This document shows, piece by piece, positions 22,101-37,130 of a DNA stretch of 64,000 bases. Positions within the stretch are counted from its first letter, which is position 1. Every line of letters starts with the position of its first letter. The stretch covers positions 85,716 to 149,715 of the forward strand of contig JAKSXM010000380.1 of the NCBI GenBank assembly GCA_022575985.1, written 5' to 3'. A program made the translations under genes and the position numbers. The DNA is from Anagrus nilaparvatae (Eukaryota; Arthropoda; Insecta; Hymenoptera; Mymaridae). Under the pieces are notes generated by a model. That model was not told where the DNA came from. It did no database searches and saw only the letters and a program-made list of their open reading frames with translations.

Positions 22101-25100
22101 TAAAAAATTTAATTAGGTATCAAAATTATTGTATTTTTATAAACGTTGGATCTACTTGCATGAAACTATTTGAATTGGTTAAAATTTTTATAAACCCAGT
22201 TTACAAATAATGAGAGAATATTCTACGTAGAGTAAAACTTAAACAAATATGGCCCTTGAGGCCAGCGTAATTAAAAAACAAGATATAAATAAATTAAATA
22301 AGTATTAAAATTAATGTATATTTAGAAAAGGTGGATTCACTTTCATGAAACCATTTGAATAGGTTAAAATTTTTATAAAACAAGTTTACTTATAATGAAA
22401 AAATATGTAAAATAGAGAAAAACTTAAACAAATACAGTCCAAAAGGCCTGAGAAATAAAAAAACAAGATATAAAAATTTAAATAGGTATCAAAAATATTG
22501 TATTTTTATAAACGTTGGATCTACTTGCATGAAACCATTTGAATTGGTTAAAATTTTTATAAACCCAGTTTACAAATAATGAGAGAATATTCTACGTAGA
22601 GGAAAACTAAAACAAATACGGCCCACCAGGCCAGCGTAATTAAAAAACAAGATATAAATAAATTAAATAAGTATTAAAATTATTGTATATTTAGAAAAGG
22701 TGGATCCACTTTCATGAAACCATTTGAATGGTTAAAATTCTTATAAACCAAGTTTGCTTATAATAAAAAAATATATAAAATAGAGAATAACTTAAACAAA
22801 TACATTCCAAAAGACCTGAGAAATAAAAAAACATAATATAAAAAATTTAAATAGGTATAAATATTATTGTATTTTTATAAACGCTGGATCCACTTGCATG
22901 AAACCATTTGAATAGGTTAAAATTTTTATAAAACAAGTTTACTTATAATGAAAAAATATGTTAAATAGAGAAAAACCTAAACAAATGCAGTCCAAAAGGC
23001 CTGAGAAAAAAAAAAAAGATATAAAAAATTTAATTAGGTATCAAAATTATTGTATTTTTATAAACGTTGGATCTACTTGCATGAAACCATTTGAATTGGT
23101 TAAAATTTTTATAAACCCAGTTTACAAATAATGAGAGAATATTCTACGTAGAGGAAAACTAAAACAAATACGGCCCACCAGGCCAGCGTAATTAAAAAAC
23201 AAGATATAAATAAATTAAATAAGTATTAAAATTATTGTATATTTAGAAAAGGTGGATCCACTTTCATGAAACCATTTGAATTGGTTAAAATTCTTATAAA
23301 CCAAGCTTACTTATAATAAAAAAATATATAAAATAGAGAAAAACTTGAACAAATACAGTCCATAAGGCCTGAGGAATAAAAAAACATAATATAAAAAATT
23401 TAAATAGGTATAAATATTATTGTATTTTTATAAACGCTGGATCCACTTGCATGAAACCATTTGAATAGGTTAAAATTTTTATAAAACAAGTTTACTTATA
23501 ATGAAAAAATATGTAAAATAGAGAAAAACCTAAACAAATGCAGTCCAAAAGGCCTGAGAAATAAAAAAACAAGATATAAAATATTTAATTAGGTATCAAA
23601 AATATTGTATTTTTAGAATCTTTGGATCTACTTGCATGAAACCATTTGAATTGGTTAAAATTTTTATAAACCAAGTTTACTAATAATAAGAGAATATTCT
23701 ACGTAGAGGAAAACTAAAACAAATACGGCCCTTGAGGCCAGCGTAATTAAAAAACAATATATAAATAAATTAAATAAGTATTAAAATTATTGTATATTTA
23801 GAAAAGGTGGATCCACTTTCATGAAACCATTTGAATAGGTTAAAATTTTTATAAAACAAGTTTACTTATAATAAAAAAATATATAAAATAGAGAAAAACC
23901 TAAACAAATACAGTCCAAAAGGCCTGAGAAATAAAAAAACATAATATAAAAAATTTAAATAGGTATCAAAAATATTGTATTTTTAGAATCTTTGGATCTA
24001 CTTGCTTGAAACCATTTGAATTGGTTAAAATTTTTATAAACCAAGTTTACTAATAATAAGAGATTATTCTACGTAGAGGAAAACTAAAACAAATACGGCC
24101 CACCAGGCCAGTGTAATTAAAAAACAAGATAAAAATAAATTAAATAAGTATTAAAATTATTGTATATTTAGAAAAGGTGGATCCACTTTCATGAAACCAT
24201 TTGAATTGGTTAAAATTCTCTAAAACCAAGTTTACTTATAATAAAAAAATATATAAAATAGAGAAAAACTTAAACAAATACAGTCCAAAAGGCCTGAGGA
24301 ATAAAAAAACATAATATAAAAAATTTAAATAGGTATCAAAATTATTGTATTTTTATAAACGTTGGATCCACTTGCATAAAACCATTTAAATAGGTTAAAA
24401 TTTTTATAAAACAAGTTTACTTATAATGAAAAAATATGTAAAATAGAGAAAAACCTAAACAAGTACAGTCCAAAAGGCCTGAGAATTAAAAAAACAAGAT
24501 ATAAAAAATTTAATTAGGTATCAAAATTATTGTATTTTTATAAACGTTGGATCTACTTGCATGAAACTATTTGAATTGGTTAAAATTTTTATAAACCCAG
24601 TTTACAAATAATGAGAGAATATTCTACGTAGAGTAAAACTTAAACAAATATGGCCCTTGAGGCCAGCGTAATTAAAAAACAAGATATAAATAAATTAAAT
24701 AAGTATTAAAATTAATGTATATTTAGAAAAGGTGGATTCACTTTCATGAAACCATTTGAAAAGGTTAAAATTTTTATAAAACAAGTTTACTTATAATAAA
24801 AAAATATATAAAATAGAGAAAAACCTAAACAAATACAGTCCAAAAGGCCTGAGAAATAAAAAAACATAATATAAAAAATTTAAATAGGTATCAAAAATAT
24901 AGTATTTTTAGAATCTTTGGATCTACTTGCTTGAAACCATTTGAATTGGTTAAAATTTTGATAAACCAAGTTTACTAATAATAAGAGAATATTCTACGTA
25001 GAGGAAAACTAAAACAAATACGGCCCACCAGGCCAGTGTAATTAAAAAACAAGATAAAAATAAATTAAATAAGTATTAAAATTATTGTATATTTAGAAAA

Positions 25101-26511
25101 GGTGGATCCACTTTCATGAAACCATTTGAATTGGTTAAAATTCTCTAAAACCAAGTTTACTTATAATAAAAAAATATATAAAATAGAGAAAAACTTAAAC
25201 AAATACAGTCCAAAAGGCCTGAGGAATAAAAAAACATAATATAAAAAATTTAAATAGGTATCAAAATTATTGTATTTTTATAAACGTTGGATCCACTTGC
25301 ATAAAACCATTTAAATAGGTTAAAATTTTTATACAACAAGTTTACTTATAATGAAAAAATATGTAAAATAGAGAAAAACCTAAACAAATACAGTCCAAAA
25401 GGCCTGAGAATTAAAAAAACAAGATATAAAAAATTTAATTAGGTATCAAAATTATTGTATTTTTATAAACGTTGGATCTACTTGCATGAAACTATTTGAA
25501 TTGGTTAAAATTTTTATAAACCCAGTTTACAAATAATGAGAGAATATTCTACGTAGAGTAAAACTTAAACAAATATGGCCCTTGAGGCCAGCGTAATTAA
25601 AAAACAAGATATAAATAAATTAAATAAGTATTAAAATTAATGTATATTTAGAAAAGGTGGATTCACTTTCATGAAACCATTTGAATAGGTTAAAATTTTT
25701 ATAAAACAAGTTTACTTATAATAAAAAAATATATAAAATAGAGAAAAACCTAAACAAATACAGTCCAAAAGGCCTGAGAAATAAAAAAACATAATATAAA
25801 AAATTTAAATAGGTATCAAAAATATTGTATTTTTAGAATCTTTGGATCTACTTGCTTGAAACCATTTGAATTGGTTAAAATTTTTATAAACCAAGTTTAC
25901 TAATAATAAGAGAATATTCTACGTAAAGGAAAACTAAAACAAATACGGCCCACCAGGCCAGCGTAATTAAAAAACAAGATATAAATAAATTAAATAAGTA
26001 TTAAAATTATTGCATATTTAGAAAAGGTGGATCCACTTTCATGAAACCATTTGAATTGGTTAAAATTCTTATAAACCAAGTTTACTTATAATAAAAAAAT
26101 ATATAAAATAGAGAAAAACTTGAACAAATACAGTCCAAAAGGCCTGAGGAATAAAAAAACATAATATAAAAAATTTAAATAGGTATCAAAATTATTGTAT
26201 TTTTATAAACGTTGGATCCACTTGCATGAAACCATTTGAATAGGTTAAAATTTTTATTAAACAAGTTTACTTATAATGAAAAAATATATAAAATAGAGAA
26301 AAACCTAAACAAATGCAGTCCAAAAGGCCTGAGAAATAAAAAAACAAGATATAAAATATTTAATTAGGTATCAAAAATATTGTATTTTTAGAATCTTTGG
26401 ATCTACTTGCATGAAACTATTTGAATTGGTTAAAATTTTTATAAACCCAGTTTACAAATAATGAGAGAATATTCTACGTAGAGTAAAACTTAAACAAATA
26501 TGGCCCTTGAG
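19121..26511. repeat. Large HOR unit U1, 40 monomers, 7,391 bp
   Basis: Delimited by a private mark: GGCAAGCG in place of GGCCAGCG in an A' monomer (GCAAG at 19121 and 26512). A and B order: A'-B-A-B-B, A'-B-A-B-B-B, A-B-B, A-B-B, A'-B-A-B-B, A-B-B, A-B, A-B-B, A'-B-A-B-B, A'-B-A-B-B. Other marks include TATGACCCTTGAGG (20031), TCTAAGTAGA (about 20377), ATATACAATATTT (21546) and an exceptionally long A run after CCTGAG (23005). The cut point is arbitrary; the period is what matters. Confidence 0.9.
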
Positions 26512-26970
26512 GCAAGCGTAATTAAAAAACAAGATATAAATAATTTAAATAAATATTAAAATTAATGTATATTTAGAAAAGGTGGATTCACTTTCATGAA
26601 ACCATTTGAATAGGTTAAAATTTTTATAAAACAAGTTTACTTATAATAAAAAAATATATAAAATAGAGAAAAACCTAAACAAATACAGTCCAAAAGGCCT
26701 GAGAAATAAAAAAACAAGATATAAAAATTTAAATAGGTATCAAAAATATTGTATTTTTAGAATCTTTGGATCTACTTGCTTGAAACCATTTGAATTGGTT
26801 AAAATTTTTATAAACCAAGTTTACTAATAATAAGAGAATATTCTACGTAGAGGAAAACTAAAACAAATACGGCCCACCAGGCCAGCGTAATTAAAAAACA
26901 AGATATAAATAAATTAAATAAGTATTAAAATTATTGTATATTTAGAAAAGGTGGATCCACTTTCATGAAA

Positions 26971-27893
26971 CCATTTGAATGGTTAAAATTCTTATAAACC
27001 AAGTTTGCTTTTAATAAAAAAATATATAAAATAGAGAAAAACTTAAACAAATACAGTCCAAAAGGCCTGAGAAATAAAAAAACATAATATAAAAATTTTA
27101 AATAGGTATCAAAATTATTGTATTTTTATAAACGTTGGATCCACTTGCATGAAACCATTTGAATAGGTTAAAATTTTTATAAAACAAGTTTACTTATAAT
27201 GAAAAAATATGTAAAATAGAGAAAAACCTAAACAAATACAGTCCAAAAGGCCTGAGAAATAAAAAAACAAGATATAAAAAATTTAATTAGGTATCGAAAT
27301 TATTGTATTTTTATAAACGTTGGATCTACTTGCATGAAACCATTTGAATTGGTTAAAATTTTTATAAACCCAGTTTACAAATAATGAGAGAATATTCTAC
27401 GTAGAGTAAAACTTAAACAAATATGGCCCTTGAGGCCAGCGTAATTAAAAAACAAGATATAAATAAATTAAATAAGTATTAAAATTAATGTATATTTAGA
27501 AAAGGTGGATTCACTTTCATGAAACCATTTGAATAGGTTAAAATTTTTATAAAACAAGTTTACTTATAATGAAAAAATATGTAAAATAGAGAAAAACTTA
27601 AACAAATACAGTCCAAAAGGCCTGAGAAATAAAAAAACAAGATATAAAAATTTAAATAGGTATCAAAAATATTGTATTTTTAGAATCTTTGGATCTACTT
27701 GCTTGAAACCATTTGAATTGGTTAAAATTTTTATAAACCAAGTTTACTAATAATAAGAGAATATTCTAAGTAGAGGAAAACTAAAACAAATACGGCCCAC
27801 CAGGCCAGCGTAATTAAAAAACAAGATATAAATAAATTAAATAAGTATTAAAATTATTGTATATTTAGAAAAGGTGGATCCACTTTCATGAAA
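26971..27893. repeat. Pentamer copy 1 inside U2 (923 bp)
   Basis: Order B2-B-A'-B-A3. It holds the private GTATCGAAATT (27291) and TCTAAGTAGA (27765). The start has TTTGCTTTTAAT where the second copy has TTTGCTTATAAT, and its A' reads ATATGGCCC where the second reads ATATGACCC. Confidence 0.88.
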
Positions 27894-28816
27894 CCATTTG
27901 AATGGTTAAAATTCTTATAAACCAAGTTTGCTTATAATAAAAAAATATATAAAATAGAGAAAAACTTAAACAAATACAGTCCAAAAGGCCTGAGAAATAA
28001 AAAAACATAATATAAAAATTTTAAATAGGTATCAAAATTATTGTATTTTTATAAACGTTGGATCCACTTGCATGAAACCATTTGAATAGGTTAAAATTTT
28101 TATAAAACAAGTTTACTTATAATGAAAAAATATGTAAAATAGAGAAAAACCTAAACAAATACAGTCCAAAAGGCCTGAGAAATAAAAAAACAAGATATAA
28201 AAAATTTAATTAGGTATCGAAATTATTGTATTTTTATAAACGTTGGATCTACTTGCATGAAACCATTTGAATTGGTTAAAATTTTTATAAACCCAGTTTA
28301 CAAATAATGAGAGAATATTCTACGTAGAGTAAAACTTAAACAAATATGACCCTTGAGGCCAGCGTAATTAAAAAACAAGATATAAATAAATTAAATAAGT
28401 ATTAAAATTAATGTATATTTAGAAAAGGTGGATTCACTTTCATGAAACCATTTGAATAGGTTAAAATTTTTATAAAACAAGTTTACTTATAATGAAAAAA
28501 TATGTAAAATAGAGAAAAACTTAAACAAATACAGTCCAAAAGGCCTGAGAAATAAAAAAACAAGATATAAAAATTTAAATAGGTATCAAAAATATTGTAT
28601 TTTTAGAATCTTTGGATCTACTTGCTTGAAACCATTTGAATTGGTTAAAATTTTTATAAACCAAGTTTACTAATAATAAGAGAATATTCTAAGTAGAGGA
28701 AAACTAAAACAAATACGGCCCACCAGGCCAGCGTAATTAAAAAACAAGATATAAATAAATTAAATAAGTATTAAAATTATTGTATATTTAGAAAAGGTGG
28801 ATCCACTTTCATGAAA
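27894..28816. repeat. Pentamer copy 2 inside U2 (923 bp)
   Basis: Directly abuts copy 1 and is the same length. GTATCG lies at 28214 and TCTAAGTAGA at 28688, each 923 bp from its partner. The ATATGACCC variant links this copy to U1 (20031), while copy 1 resembles U3. An exchange between neighbouring large units is therefore as likely a source as simple slippage. Confidence 0.88.
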
Positions 28817-31800
28817 CCATTTGAATGGTTAAAATTCTTATAAACCAAGTTTGCTTATAATAAAAAAATATATAAAATAGAGAATAACTTAAACAAATAC
28901 ATTCCAAAAGACCTGAGAAATAAAAAAACATAATATAAAAAATTTAAATAGGTATCAAAATTATTGTATTTTTATAAACGTTGGATCCACTTGCATAAAA
29001 CCATTTAAATAGGTTAAAATTTTTATAAAACAAGTTTACTTATAATGAAAAAATATGTAAAATAGAGAAAAACCTAAACAAATGCAGTCCAATAGGCCTG
29101 AGAAATAAAAAAACAAGATATAAAATATTTAATTAGGTATCAAAAATATTGTATTTTTAGAATCTTTGGATCTACTTGCTTGAAACCATTTGAATAGGTT
29201 AAAATTTTTATAAAACAAGTTTACTTATAATGAAAAAATATGTAAAATAGAGAAAAACCTAAACAAATGCAGTCCAATAGGCCTGAGAAATAAAAAAACA
29301 AGATATAAAAATTTAAATACGTATCAAAAATATTGTATTTTTATAAACGTTGGATCTACTTGCATGAAACTATTTGAATTGTTTAAAATTTTTATAAACC
29401 CAGTTTACAAATAATGAGAGAATATTCTACGTAGAGGAAAACTAAAACAAATACGGCCCACCAGGCCAGCGTAATTAAAAAACAAGATATAAATAAATTA
29501 AATAAGTATTAAAATTATTGTATATTTAGAAAAGGTGGATCCACTTTCATGAAACCATTTGAATTGATTAAAATTCTTATAAACCAAGCTTACTTATAAT
29601 AAAAAAATATATAAAATAGAGAAAAACTTGAACAAATACAGTCCAAAAGGCCTGAGGAATAAAAAAACATAATATAAAAAATTTAAATAGGTATAAATAT
29701 TATTGTATTTTTATAAACGCTGGATCCACTTGCATGAAACCATTTGAATAGGTTAAAATTTTTATAAAACAAGTTTACTTATAATGAAAAAATATGTAAA
29801 ATAGAGAAAAACCTAAACAAATGCAGTCCAAAAGGCCTGAGAAATAAAAAAACAAGATATACAATATTTAATTAGGTATCAAAAATATTGTATTTTTAGA
29901 ATCTTTGGATCTACTTGCATGAAACCATTTGAATTGGTTAAAATTTTTATAAACCAAGTTTACTAATAATAAGAGAATATTCTACGTAGAGGAAAACTAA
30001 AACAAATACGGCCCTTCAGGCCAGCGTAATTAAAAAACAATATATAAATAAATTAAATAAGTATTAAAATTATTGTATATTTAGAAAAGGTGGATCCACT
30101 TTCATGAAACCATTTGAATAGGTTAAAATTTTTATAAAACAAGTTTACTTATAATAAAAAAATATATAAAATAGAGAAAAACCTAAACAAATACAGTCCA
30201 AAAGGCCTGAGGAATAAAAAAACATAATATAAAAAATTTAAATAGGTATCAAAATTATTGTATTTTTATAAACGTTGGATCCACTTGCATAAAACCATTT
30301 AAATAGGTTAAAATTTTTATAAAACAAGTTTACTTATAATGAAAAAATATGTAAAATAGAGAAAAACCTAAACAAATACAGTCCAAAAGGCCTGAGAATT
30401 AAAAAAACAAGATATAAAAAATTTAATTAGGTATCAAAATTATTGTATTTTTATAAACGTTGGATCTACTTGCATGAAACTATTTGAATTGGTTAAAATT
30501 TTTATAAACCCAGTTTACAAATAATGAGAGAATATTCTACGTAGAGTAAAACTTAAACAAATATGGCCCTTGAGGCCAGCGTAATTAAAAAACAAGATAT
30601 AAATAAATTAAATAAGTATTAAAATTAATGTATATTTAGAAAAGGTGGATTCACTTTCATGAAACCATTTGAATAGGTTAAAATTTTTATAAAACAAGTT
30701 TACTTATAATGAAAAAATATGTAAAATAGAGAAAAACTTAAACAAATACAGTCCAAAAGGCCTGAGAAATAAAAAAACAAGATATAAAAATTTAAATAGG
30801 TATCAAAAATATTGTATTTTTATAAACGTTGGATCTACTTGCATGAAACCATTTGAATTGGTTAAAATTTTTATAAACCCAGTTTACAAATAATGAGAGA
30901 ATATTCTACGTAGAGGAAAACTAAAACAAATACGGCCCACCAGGCCAGCGTAATTAAAAAACAAGATATAAATAAATTAAATAAGTATTAAAATTATTGT
31001 ATATTTAGAAAAGGTGGATCCACTTTCATGAAACCATTTGAATGGTTAAAATTCTTATAAACCAAGTTTGCTTATAATAAAAAAATATATAAAATAGAGA
31101 ATAACTTAAACAAATACATTCCAAAAGACCTGAGAAATAAAAAAACATAATATAAAAAATTTAAATAGGTATAAATATTATTGTATTTTTATAAACGCTG
31201 GATCCACTTGCATGAAACCATTTGAATAGGTTAAAATTTTTATAAAACAAGTTTACTTATAATGAAAAAATATGTTAAATAGAGAAAAACCTAAACAAAT
31301 GCAGTCCAAAAGGCCTGAGAAAAAAAAAAAAGATATAAAAAATTTAATTAGGTATCAAAATTATTGTATTTTTATAAACGTTGGATCTACTTGCATGAAA
31401 CCATTTGAATTGGTTAAAATTTTTATAAACCCAGTTTACAAATAATGAGAGAATATTCTACGTAGAGGAAAACTAAAACAAATACGGCCCACCAGGCCAG
31501 CGTAATTAAAAAACAAGATATAAATAAATTAAATAAGTATTAAAATTATTGTATATTTAGAAAAGGTGGATCCACTTTCATGAAACCATTTGAATTGGTT
31601 AAAATTCTTATAAACCAAGCTTACTTATAATAAAAAAATATATAAAATAGAGAAAAACTTGAACAAATACAGTCCATAAGGCCTGAGGAATAAAAAAACA
31701 TAATATAAAAAATTTAAATAGGTATAAATATTATTGTATTTTTATAAACGCTGGATCCACTTGCATGAAACCATTTGAATAGGTTAAAATTTTTATAAAA

Positions 31801-34800
31801 CAAGTTTACTTATAATGAAAAAATATGTAAAATAGAGAAAAACCTAAACAAATGCAGTCCAAAAGGCCTGAGAAATAAAAAAACAAGATATAAAATATTT
31901 AATTAGGTATCAAAAATATTGTATTTTTAGAATCTTTGGATCTACTTGCATGAAACCATTTGAATTGGTTAAAATTTTTATAAACCAAGTTTACTAATAA
32001 TAAGAGAATATTCTACGTAGAGGAAAACTAAAACAAATACGGCCCTTGAGGCCAGCGTAATTAAAAAACAATATATAAATAAATTAAATAAGTATTAAAA
32101 TTATTGTATATTTAGAAAAGGTGGATCCACTTTCATGAAACCATTTGAATAGGTTAAAATTTTTATAAAACAAGTTTACTTATAATAAAAAAATATATAA
32201 AATAGAGAAAAACCTAAACAAATACAGTCCAAAAGGCCTGAGAAATAAAAAAACATAATATAAAAAATTTAAATAGGTATCAAAAATATTGTATTTTTAG
32301 AATCTTTGGATCTACTTGCTTGAAACCATTTGAATTGGTTAAAATTTTTATAAACCAAGTTTACTAATAATAAGAGATTATTCTACGTAGAGGAAAACTA
32401 AAACAAATACGGCCCACCAGGCCAGTGTAATTAAAAAACAAGATAAAAATAAATTAAATAAGTATTAAAATTATTGTATATTTAGAAAAGGTGGATCCAC
32501 TTTCATGAAACCATTTGAATTGGTTAAAATTCTCTAAAACCAAGTTTACTTATAATAAAAAAATATATAAAATAGAGAAAAACTTAAACAAATACAGTCC
32601 AAAAGGCCTGAGGAATAAAAAAACATAATATAAAAAATTTAAATAGGTATCAAAATTATTGTATTTTTATAAACGTTGGATCCACTTGCATAAAACCATT
32701 TAAATAGGTTAAAATTTTTATAAAACAAGTTTACTTATAATGAAAAAATATGTAAAATAGAGAAAAACCTAAACAAGTACAGTCCAAAAGGCCTGAGAAT
32801 TAAAAAAACAAGATATAAAAAATTTAATTAGGTATCAAAATTATTGTATTTTTATAAACGTTGGATCTACTTGCATGAAACTATTTGAATTGGTTAAAAT
32901 TTTTATAAACCCAGTTTACAAATAATGAGAGAATATTCTACGTAGAGTAAAACTTAAACAAATATGGCCCTTGAGGCCAGCGTAATTAAAAAACAAGATA
33001 TAAATAAATTAAATAAGTATTAAAATTAATGTATATTTAGAAAAGGTGGATTCACTTTCATGAAACCATTTGAAAAGGTTAAAATTTTTATAAAACAAGT
33101 TTACTTATAATAAAAAAATATATAAAATAGAGAAAAACCTAAACAAATACAGTCCAAAAGGCCTGAGAAATAAAAAAACATAATATAAAAAATTTAAATA
33201 GGTATCAAAAATATAGTATTTTTAGAATCTTTGGATCTACTTGCTTGAAACCATTTGAATTGGTTAAAATTTTGATAAACCAAGTTTACTAATAATAAGA
33301 GAATATTCTACGTAGAGGAAAACTAAAACAAATACGGCCCACCAGGCCAGTGTAATTAAAAAACAAGATAAAAATAAATTAAATAAGTATTAAAATTATT
33401 GTATATTTAGAAAAGGTGGATCCACTTTCATGAAACCATTTGAATTGGTTAAAATTCTCTAAAACCAAGTTTACTTATAATAAAAAAATATATAAAATAG
33501 AGAAAAACTTAAACAAATACAGTCCAAAAGGCCTGAGGAATAAAAAAACATAATATAAAAAATTTAAATAGGTATCAAAATTATTGTATTTTTATAAACG
33601 TTGGATCCACTTGCATAAAACCATTTAAATAGGTTAAAATTTTTATACAACAAGTTTACTTATAATGAAAAAATATGTAAAATAGAGAAAAACCTAAACA
33701 AATACAGTCCAAAAGGCCTGAGAATTAAAAAAACAAGATATAAAAAATTTAATTAGGTATCAAAATTATTGTATTTTTATAAACGTTGGATCTACTTGCA
33801 TGAAACTATTTGAATTGGTTAAAATTTTTATAAACCCAGTTTACAAATAATGAGAGAATATTCTACGTAGAGTAAAACTTAAACAAATATGGCCCTTGAG
33901 GCCAGCGTAATTAAAAAACAAGATATAAATAAATTAAATAAGTATTAAAATTAATGTATATTTAGAAAAGGTGGATTCACTTTCATGAAACCATTTGAAT
34001 AGGTTAAAATTTTTATAAAACAAGTTTACTTATAATAAAAAAATATATAAAATAGAGAAAAACCTAAACAAATACAGTCCAAAAGGCCTGAGAAATAAAA
34101 AAACATAATATAAAAAATTTAAATAGGTATCAAAAATATTGTATTTTTAGAATCTTTGGATCTACTTGCTTGAAACCATTTGAATTGGTTAAAATTTTTA
34201 TAAACCAAGTTTACTAATAATAAGAGAATATTCTACGTAAAGGAAAACTAAAACAAATACGGCCCACCAGGCCAGCGTAATTAAAAAACAAGATATAAAT
34301 AAATTAAATAAGTATTAAAATTATTGCATATTTAGAAAAGGTGGATCCACTTTCATGAAACCATTTGAATTGGTTAAAATTCTTATAAACCAAGTTTACT
34401 TATAATAAAAAAATATATAAAATAGAGAAAAACTTGAACAAATACAGTCCAAAAGGCCTGAGGAATAAAAAAACATAATATAAAAAATTTAAATAGGTAT
34501 CAAAATTATTGTATTTTTATAAACGTTGGATCCACTTGCATGAAACCATTTGAATAGGTTAAAATTTTTATTAAACAAGTTTACTTATAATGAAAAAATA
34601 TATAAAATAGAGAAAAACCTAAACAAATGCAGTCCAAAAGGCCTGAGAAATAAAAAAACAAGATATAAAATATTTAATTAGGTATCAAAAATATTGTATT
34701 TTTAGAATCTTTGGATCTACTTGCATGAAACTATTTGAATTGGTTAAAATTTTTATAAACCCAGTTTACAAATAATGAGAGAATATTCTACGTAGAGTAA

Positions 34801-34825
34801 AACTTAAACAAATATGGCCCTTGAG

Positions 34826-36207
34826 GCAAGCGTAATTAAAAAACAAGATATAAATAATTTAAATAAATATTAAAATTAATGTATATTTAGAAAAGGTGGA
34901 TTCACTTTCATGAAACCATTTGAATAGGTTAAAATTTTTATAAAACAAGTTTACTTATAATAAAAAAATATATAAAATAGAGAAAAACCTAAACAAATAC
35001 AGTCCAAAAGGCCTGAGAAATAAAAAAACAAGATATAAAAATTTAAATAGGTATCAAAAATATTGTATTTTTAGAATCTTTGGATCTACTTGCTTGAAAC
35101 CATTTGAATTGGTTAAAATTTTTATAAACCAAGTTTACTAATAATAAGAGAATATTCTACGTAGAGGAAAACTAAAACAAATACGGCCCACCAGGCCAGC
35201 GTAATTAAAAAACAAGATATAAATAAATTAAATAAGTATTAAAATTATTGTATATTTAGAAAAGGTGGATCCACTTTCATGAAACCATTTGAATGGTTAA
35301 AATTCTTATAAACCAAGTTTGCTTTTAATAAAAAAATATATAAAATAGAGAAAAACTTAAACAAATACAGTCCAAAAGGCCTGAGAAATAAAAAAACATA
35401 ATATAAAAATTTTAAATAGGTATCAAAATTATTGTATTTTTATAAACGTTGGATCCACTTGCATGAAACCATTTGAATAGGTTAAAATTTTTATAAAACA
35501 AGTTTACTTATAATGAAAAAATATGTAAAATAGAGAAAAACCTAAACAAATACAGTCCAAAAGGCCTGAGAAATAAAAAAACAAGATATAAAAAATTTAA
35601 TTAGGTATCGAAATTATTGTATTTTTATAAACGTTGGATCTACTTGCATGAAACCATTTGAATTGGTTAAAATTTTTATAAACCCAGTTTACAAATAATG
35701 AGAGAATATTCTACGTAGAGTAAAACTTAAACAAATATGGCCCTTGAGGCCAGCGTAATTAAAAAACAAGATATAAATAAATTAAATAAGTATTAAAATT
35801 AATGTATATTTAGAAAAGGTGGATTCACTTTCATGAAACCATTTGAATAGGTTAAAATTTTTATAAAACAAGTTTACTTATAATGAAAAAATATGTAAAA
35901 TAGAGAAAAACTTAAACAAATACAGTCCAAAAGGCCTGAGAAATAAAAAAACAAGATATAAAAATTTAAATAGGTATCAAAAATATTGTATTTTTAGAAT
36001 CTTTGGATCTACTTGCTTGAAACCATTTGAATTGGTTAAAATTTTTATAAACCAAGTTTACTAATAATAAGAGAATATTCTAAGTAGAGGAAAACTAAAA
36101 CAAATACGGCCCACCAGGCCAGCGTAATTAAAAAACAAGATATAAATAAATTAAATAAGTATTAAAATTATTGTATATTTAGAAAAGGTGGATCCACTTT
36201 CATGAAA
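34826..36207. repeat. Truncated third large HOR unit U3
   Basis: Follows U2 at 8,314 bp (GCAAG 34826; TTTGCTTTTAAT about 35319; GTATCG about 35607; TCTAAGTAGA about 36079). After the TCTAAGTAGA monomer, the next monomer (from 36208) is a B2 left arm joined to a B4 core. From there the best match shifts to the 7,391-bp offset and soon breaks up, so U3 is cut short at this joint. Confidence 0.82.
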
Positions 36208-37130
36208 CCATTTGAATGGTTAAAATTCTTATAAACCAAGTTTGCTTATAATAAAAAAATATATAAAATAGAGAAAAACCTAAACAAATGCAGTCCAATA
36301 GGCCTGAGAAATAAAAAAACATAATATAAAAAATTTAAATAGGTATCAAAATTATTGTATTTTTATAAACGTTGGATCCACTTGCATGAAACCATTTAAA
36401 TAGGTTAAAATTTTTATAAAACAAGTTTACTTATAATGAAAAAATATGTAAAATAGAGAAAAACCTAAACAAATGCAGTCCAATAGGCCTGAGAAATAAA
36501 AAAACAAGATATAAAATATTTAATTAGGTATCAAAAATATTGTATTTTTAGAATCTTTGGATCTACTTGCTTGAAACCATTTGAATAGGTTAAAATTTTT
36601 ATAAAACAAGTTTACTTATAATGAAAAAATATGTAAAATAGAGAAAAACCTAAACAAATGCAGTCCAATAGGCCTGAGAAATAAAAAAACAAGATATAAA
36701 AATTTAAATACGTATCAAAAATATTGTATTTTTATAAACGTTGGATCTACTTGCATGAAACTATTTGAATTGTTTAAAATTTTTATAAACCCAGTTTACA
36801 AATAATGAGAGAATATTCTACGTAGAGGAAAACTAAAACAAATACGGCCCACCAGGCCAGCGTAATTAAAAAACAAGATATAAATAAATTAAATAAGTAT
36901 TAAAATTATTGTATATTTAGAAAAGGTGGATCCACTTTCATGAAACCATTTGAATTGGTTAAAATTCTTATAAACCAAGCTTACTTATAATAAAAAAATA
37001 TATAAAATAGAGAAAAACTTGAACAAATACAGTCCAAAAGGCCTGAGGAATAAAAAAACATAATATAAAAAATTTAAATAGGTATAAATATTATTGTATT
37101 TTTATAAACGCTGGATCCACTTGCATGAAA
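36208..37130. repeat. Pentamer copy 1, B-B4-B4-A5-B
   Basis: First monomer is chimeric: B2 left arm (GAATGGTTAAAATTC, TTTGCTTATAAT), a B4 centre (AATGCAGTCCAATAGG) and a B2-like right arm (ACATAATATAAAA). The last monomer carries GTATAAATATTATTG and AAACGCTGG. The same five types follow immediately in the next block. Confidence 0.82.

Larger units (their letters stand above)
26512..34825. repeat. Large HOR unit U2, 45 monomers, 8,314 bp
   Basis: Repeats U1 with one additional A'-B-A-B-B pentamer inserted by tandem duplication at 26971-28816. Offsets to U1 marks are 7,391 before the duplication and 8,313-8,314 after it (GAAAAGG 24761 and 33075; long A run 23001 and 31315; ATATACAA 21548 and 29861). 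Copies differ by only a few scattered bases by eye, so the amplification is young compared with A/B divergence. Confidence 0.9.
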
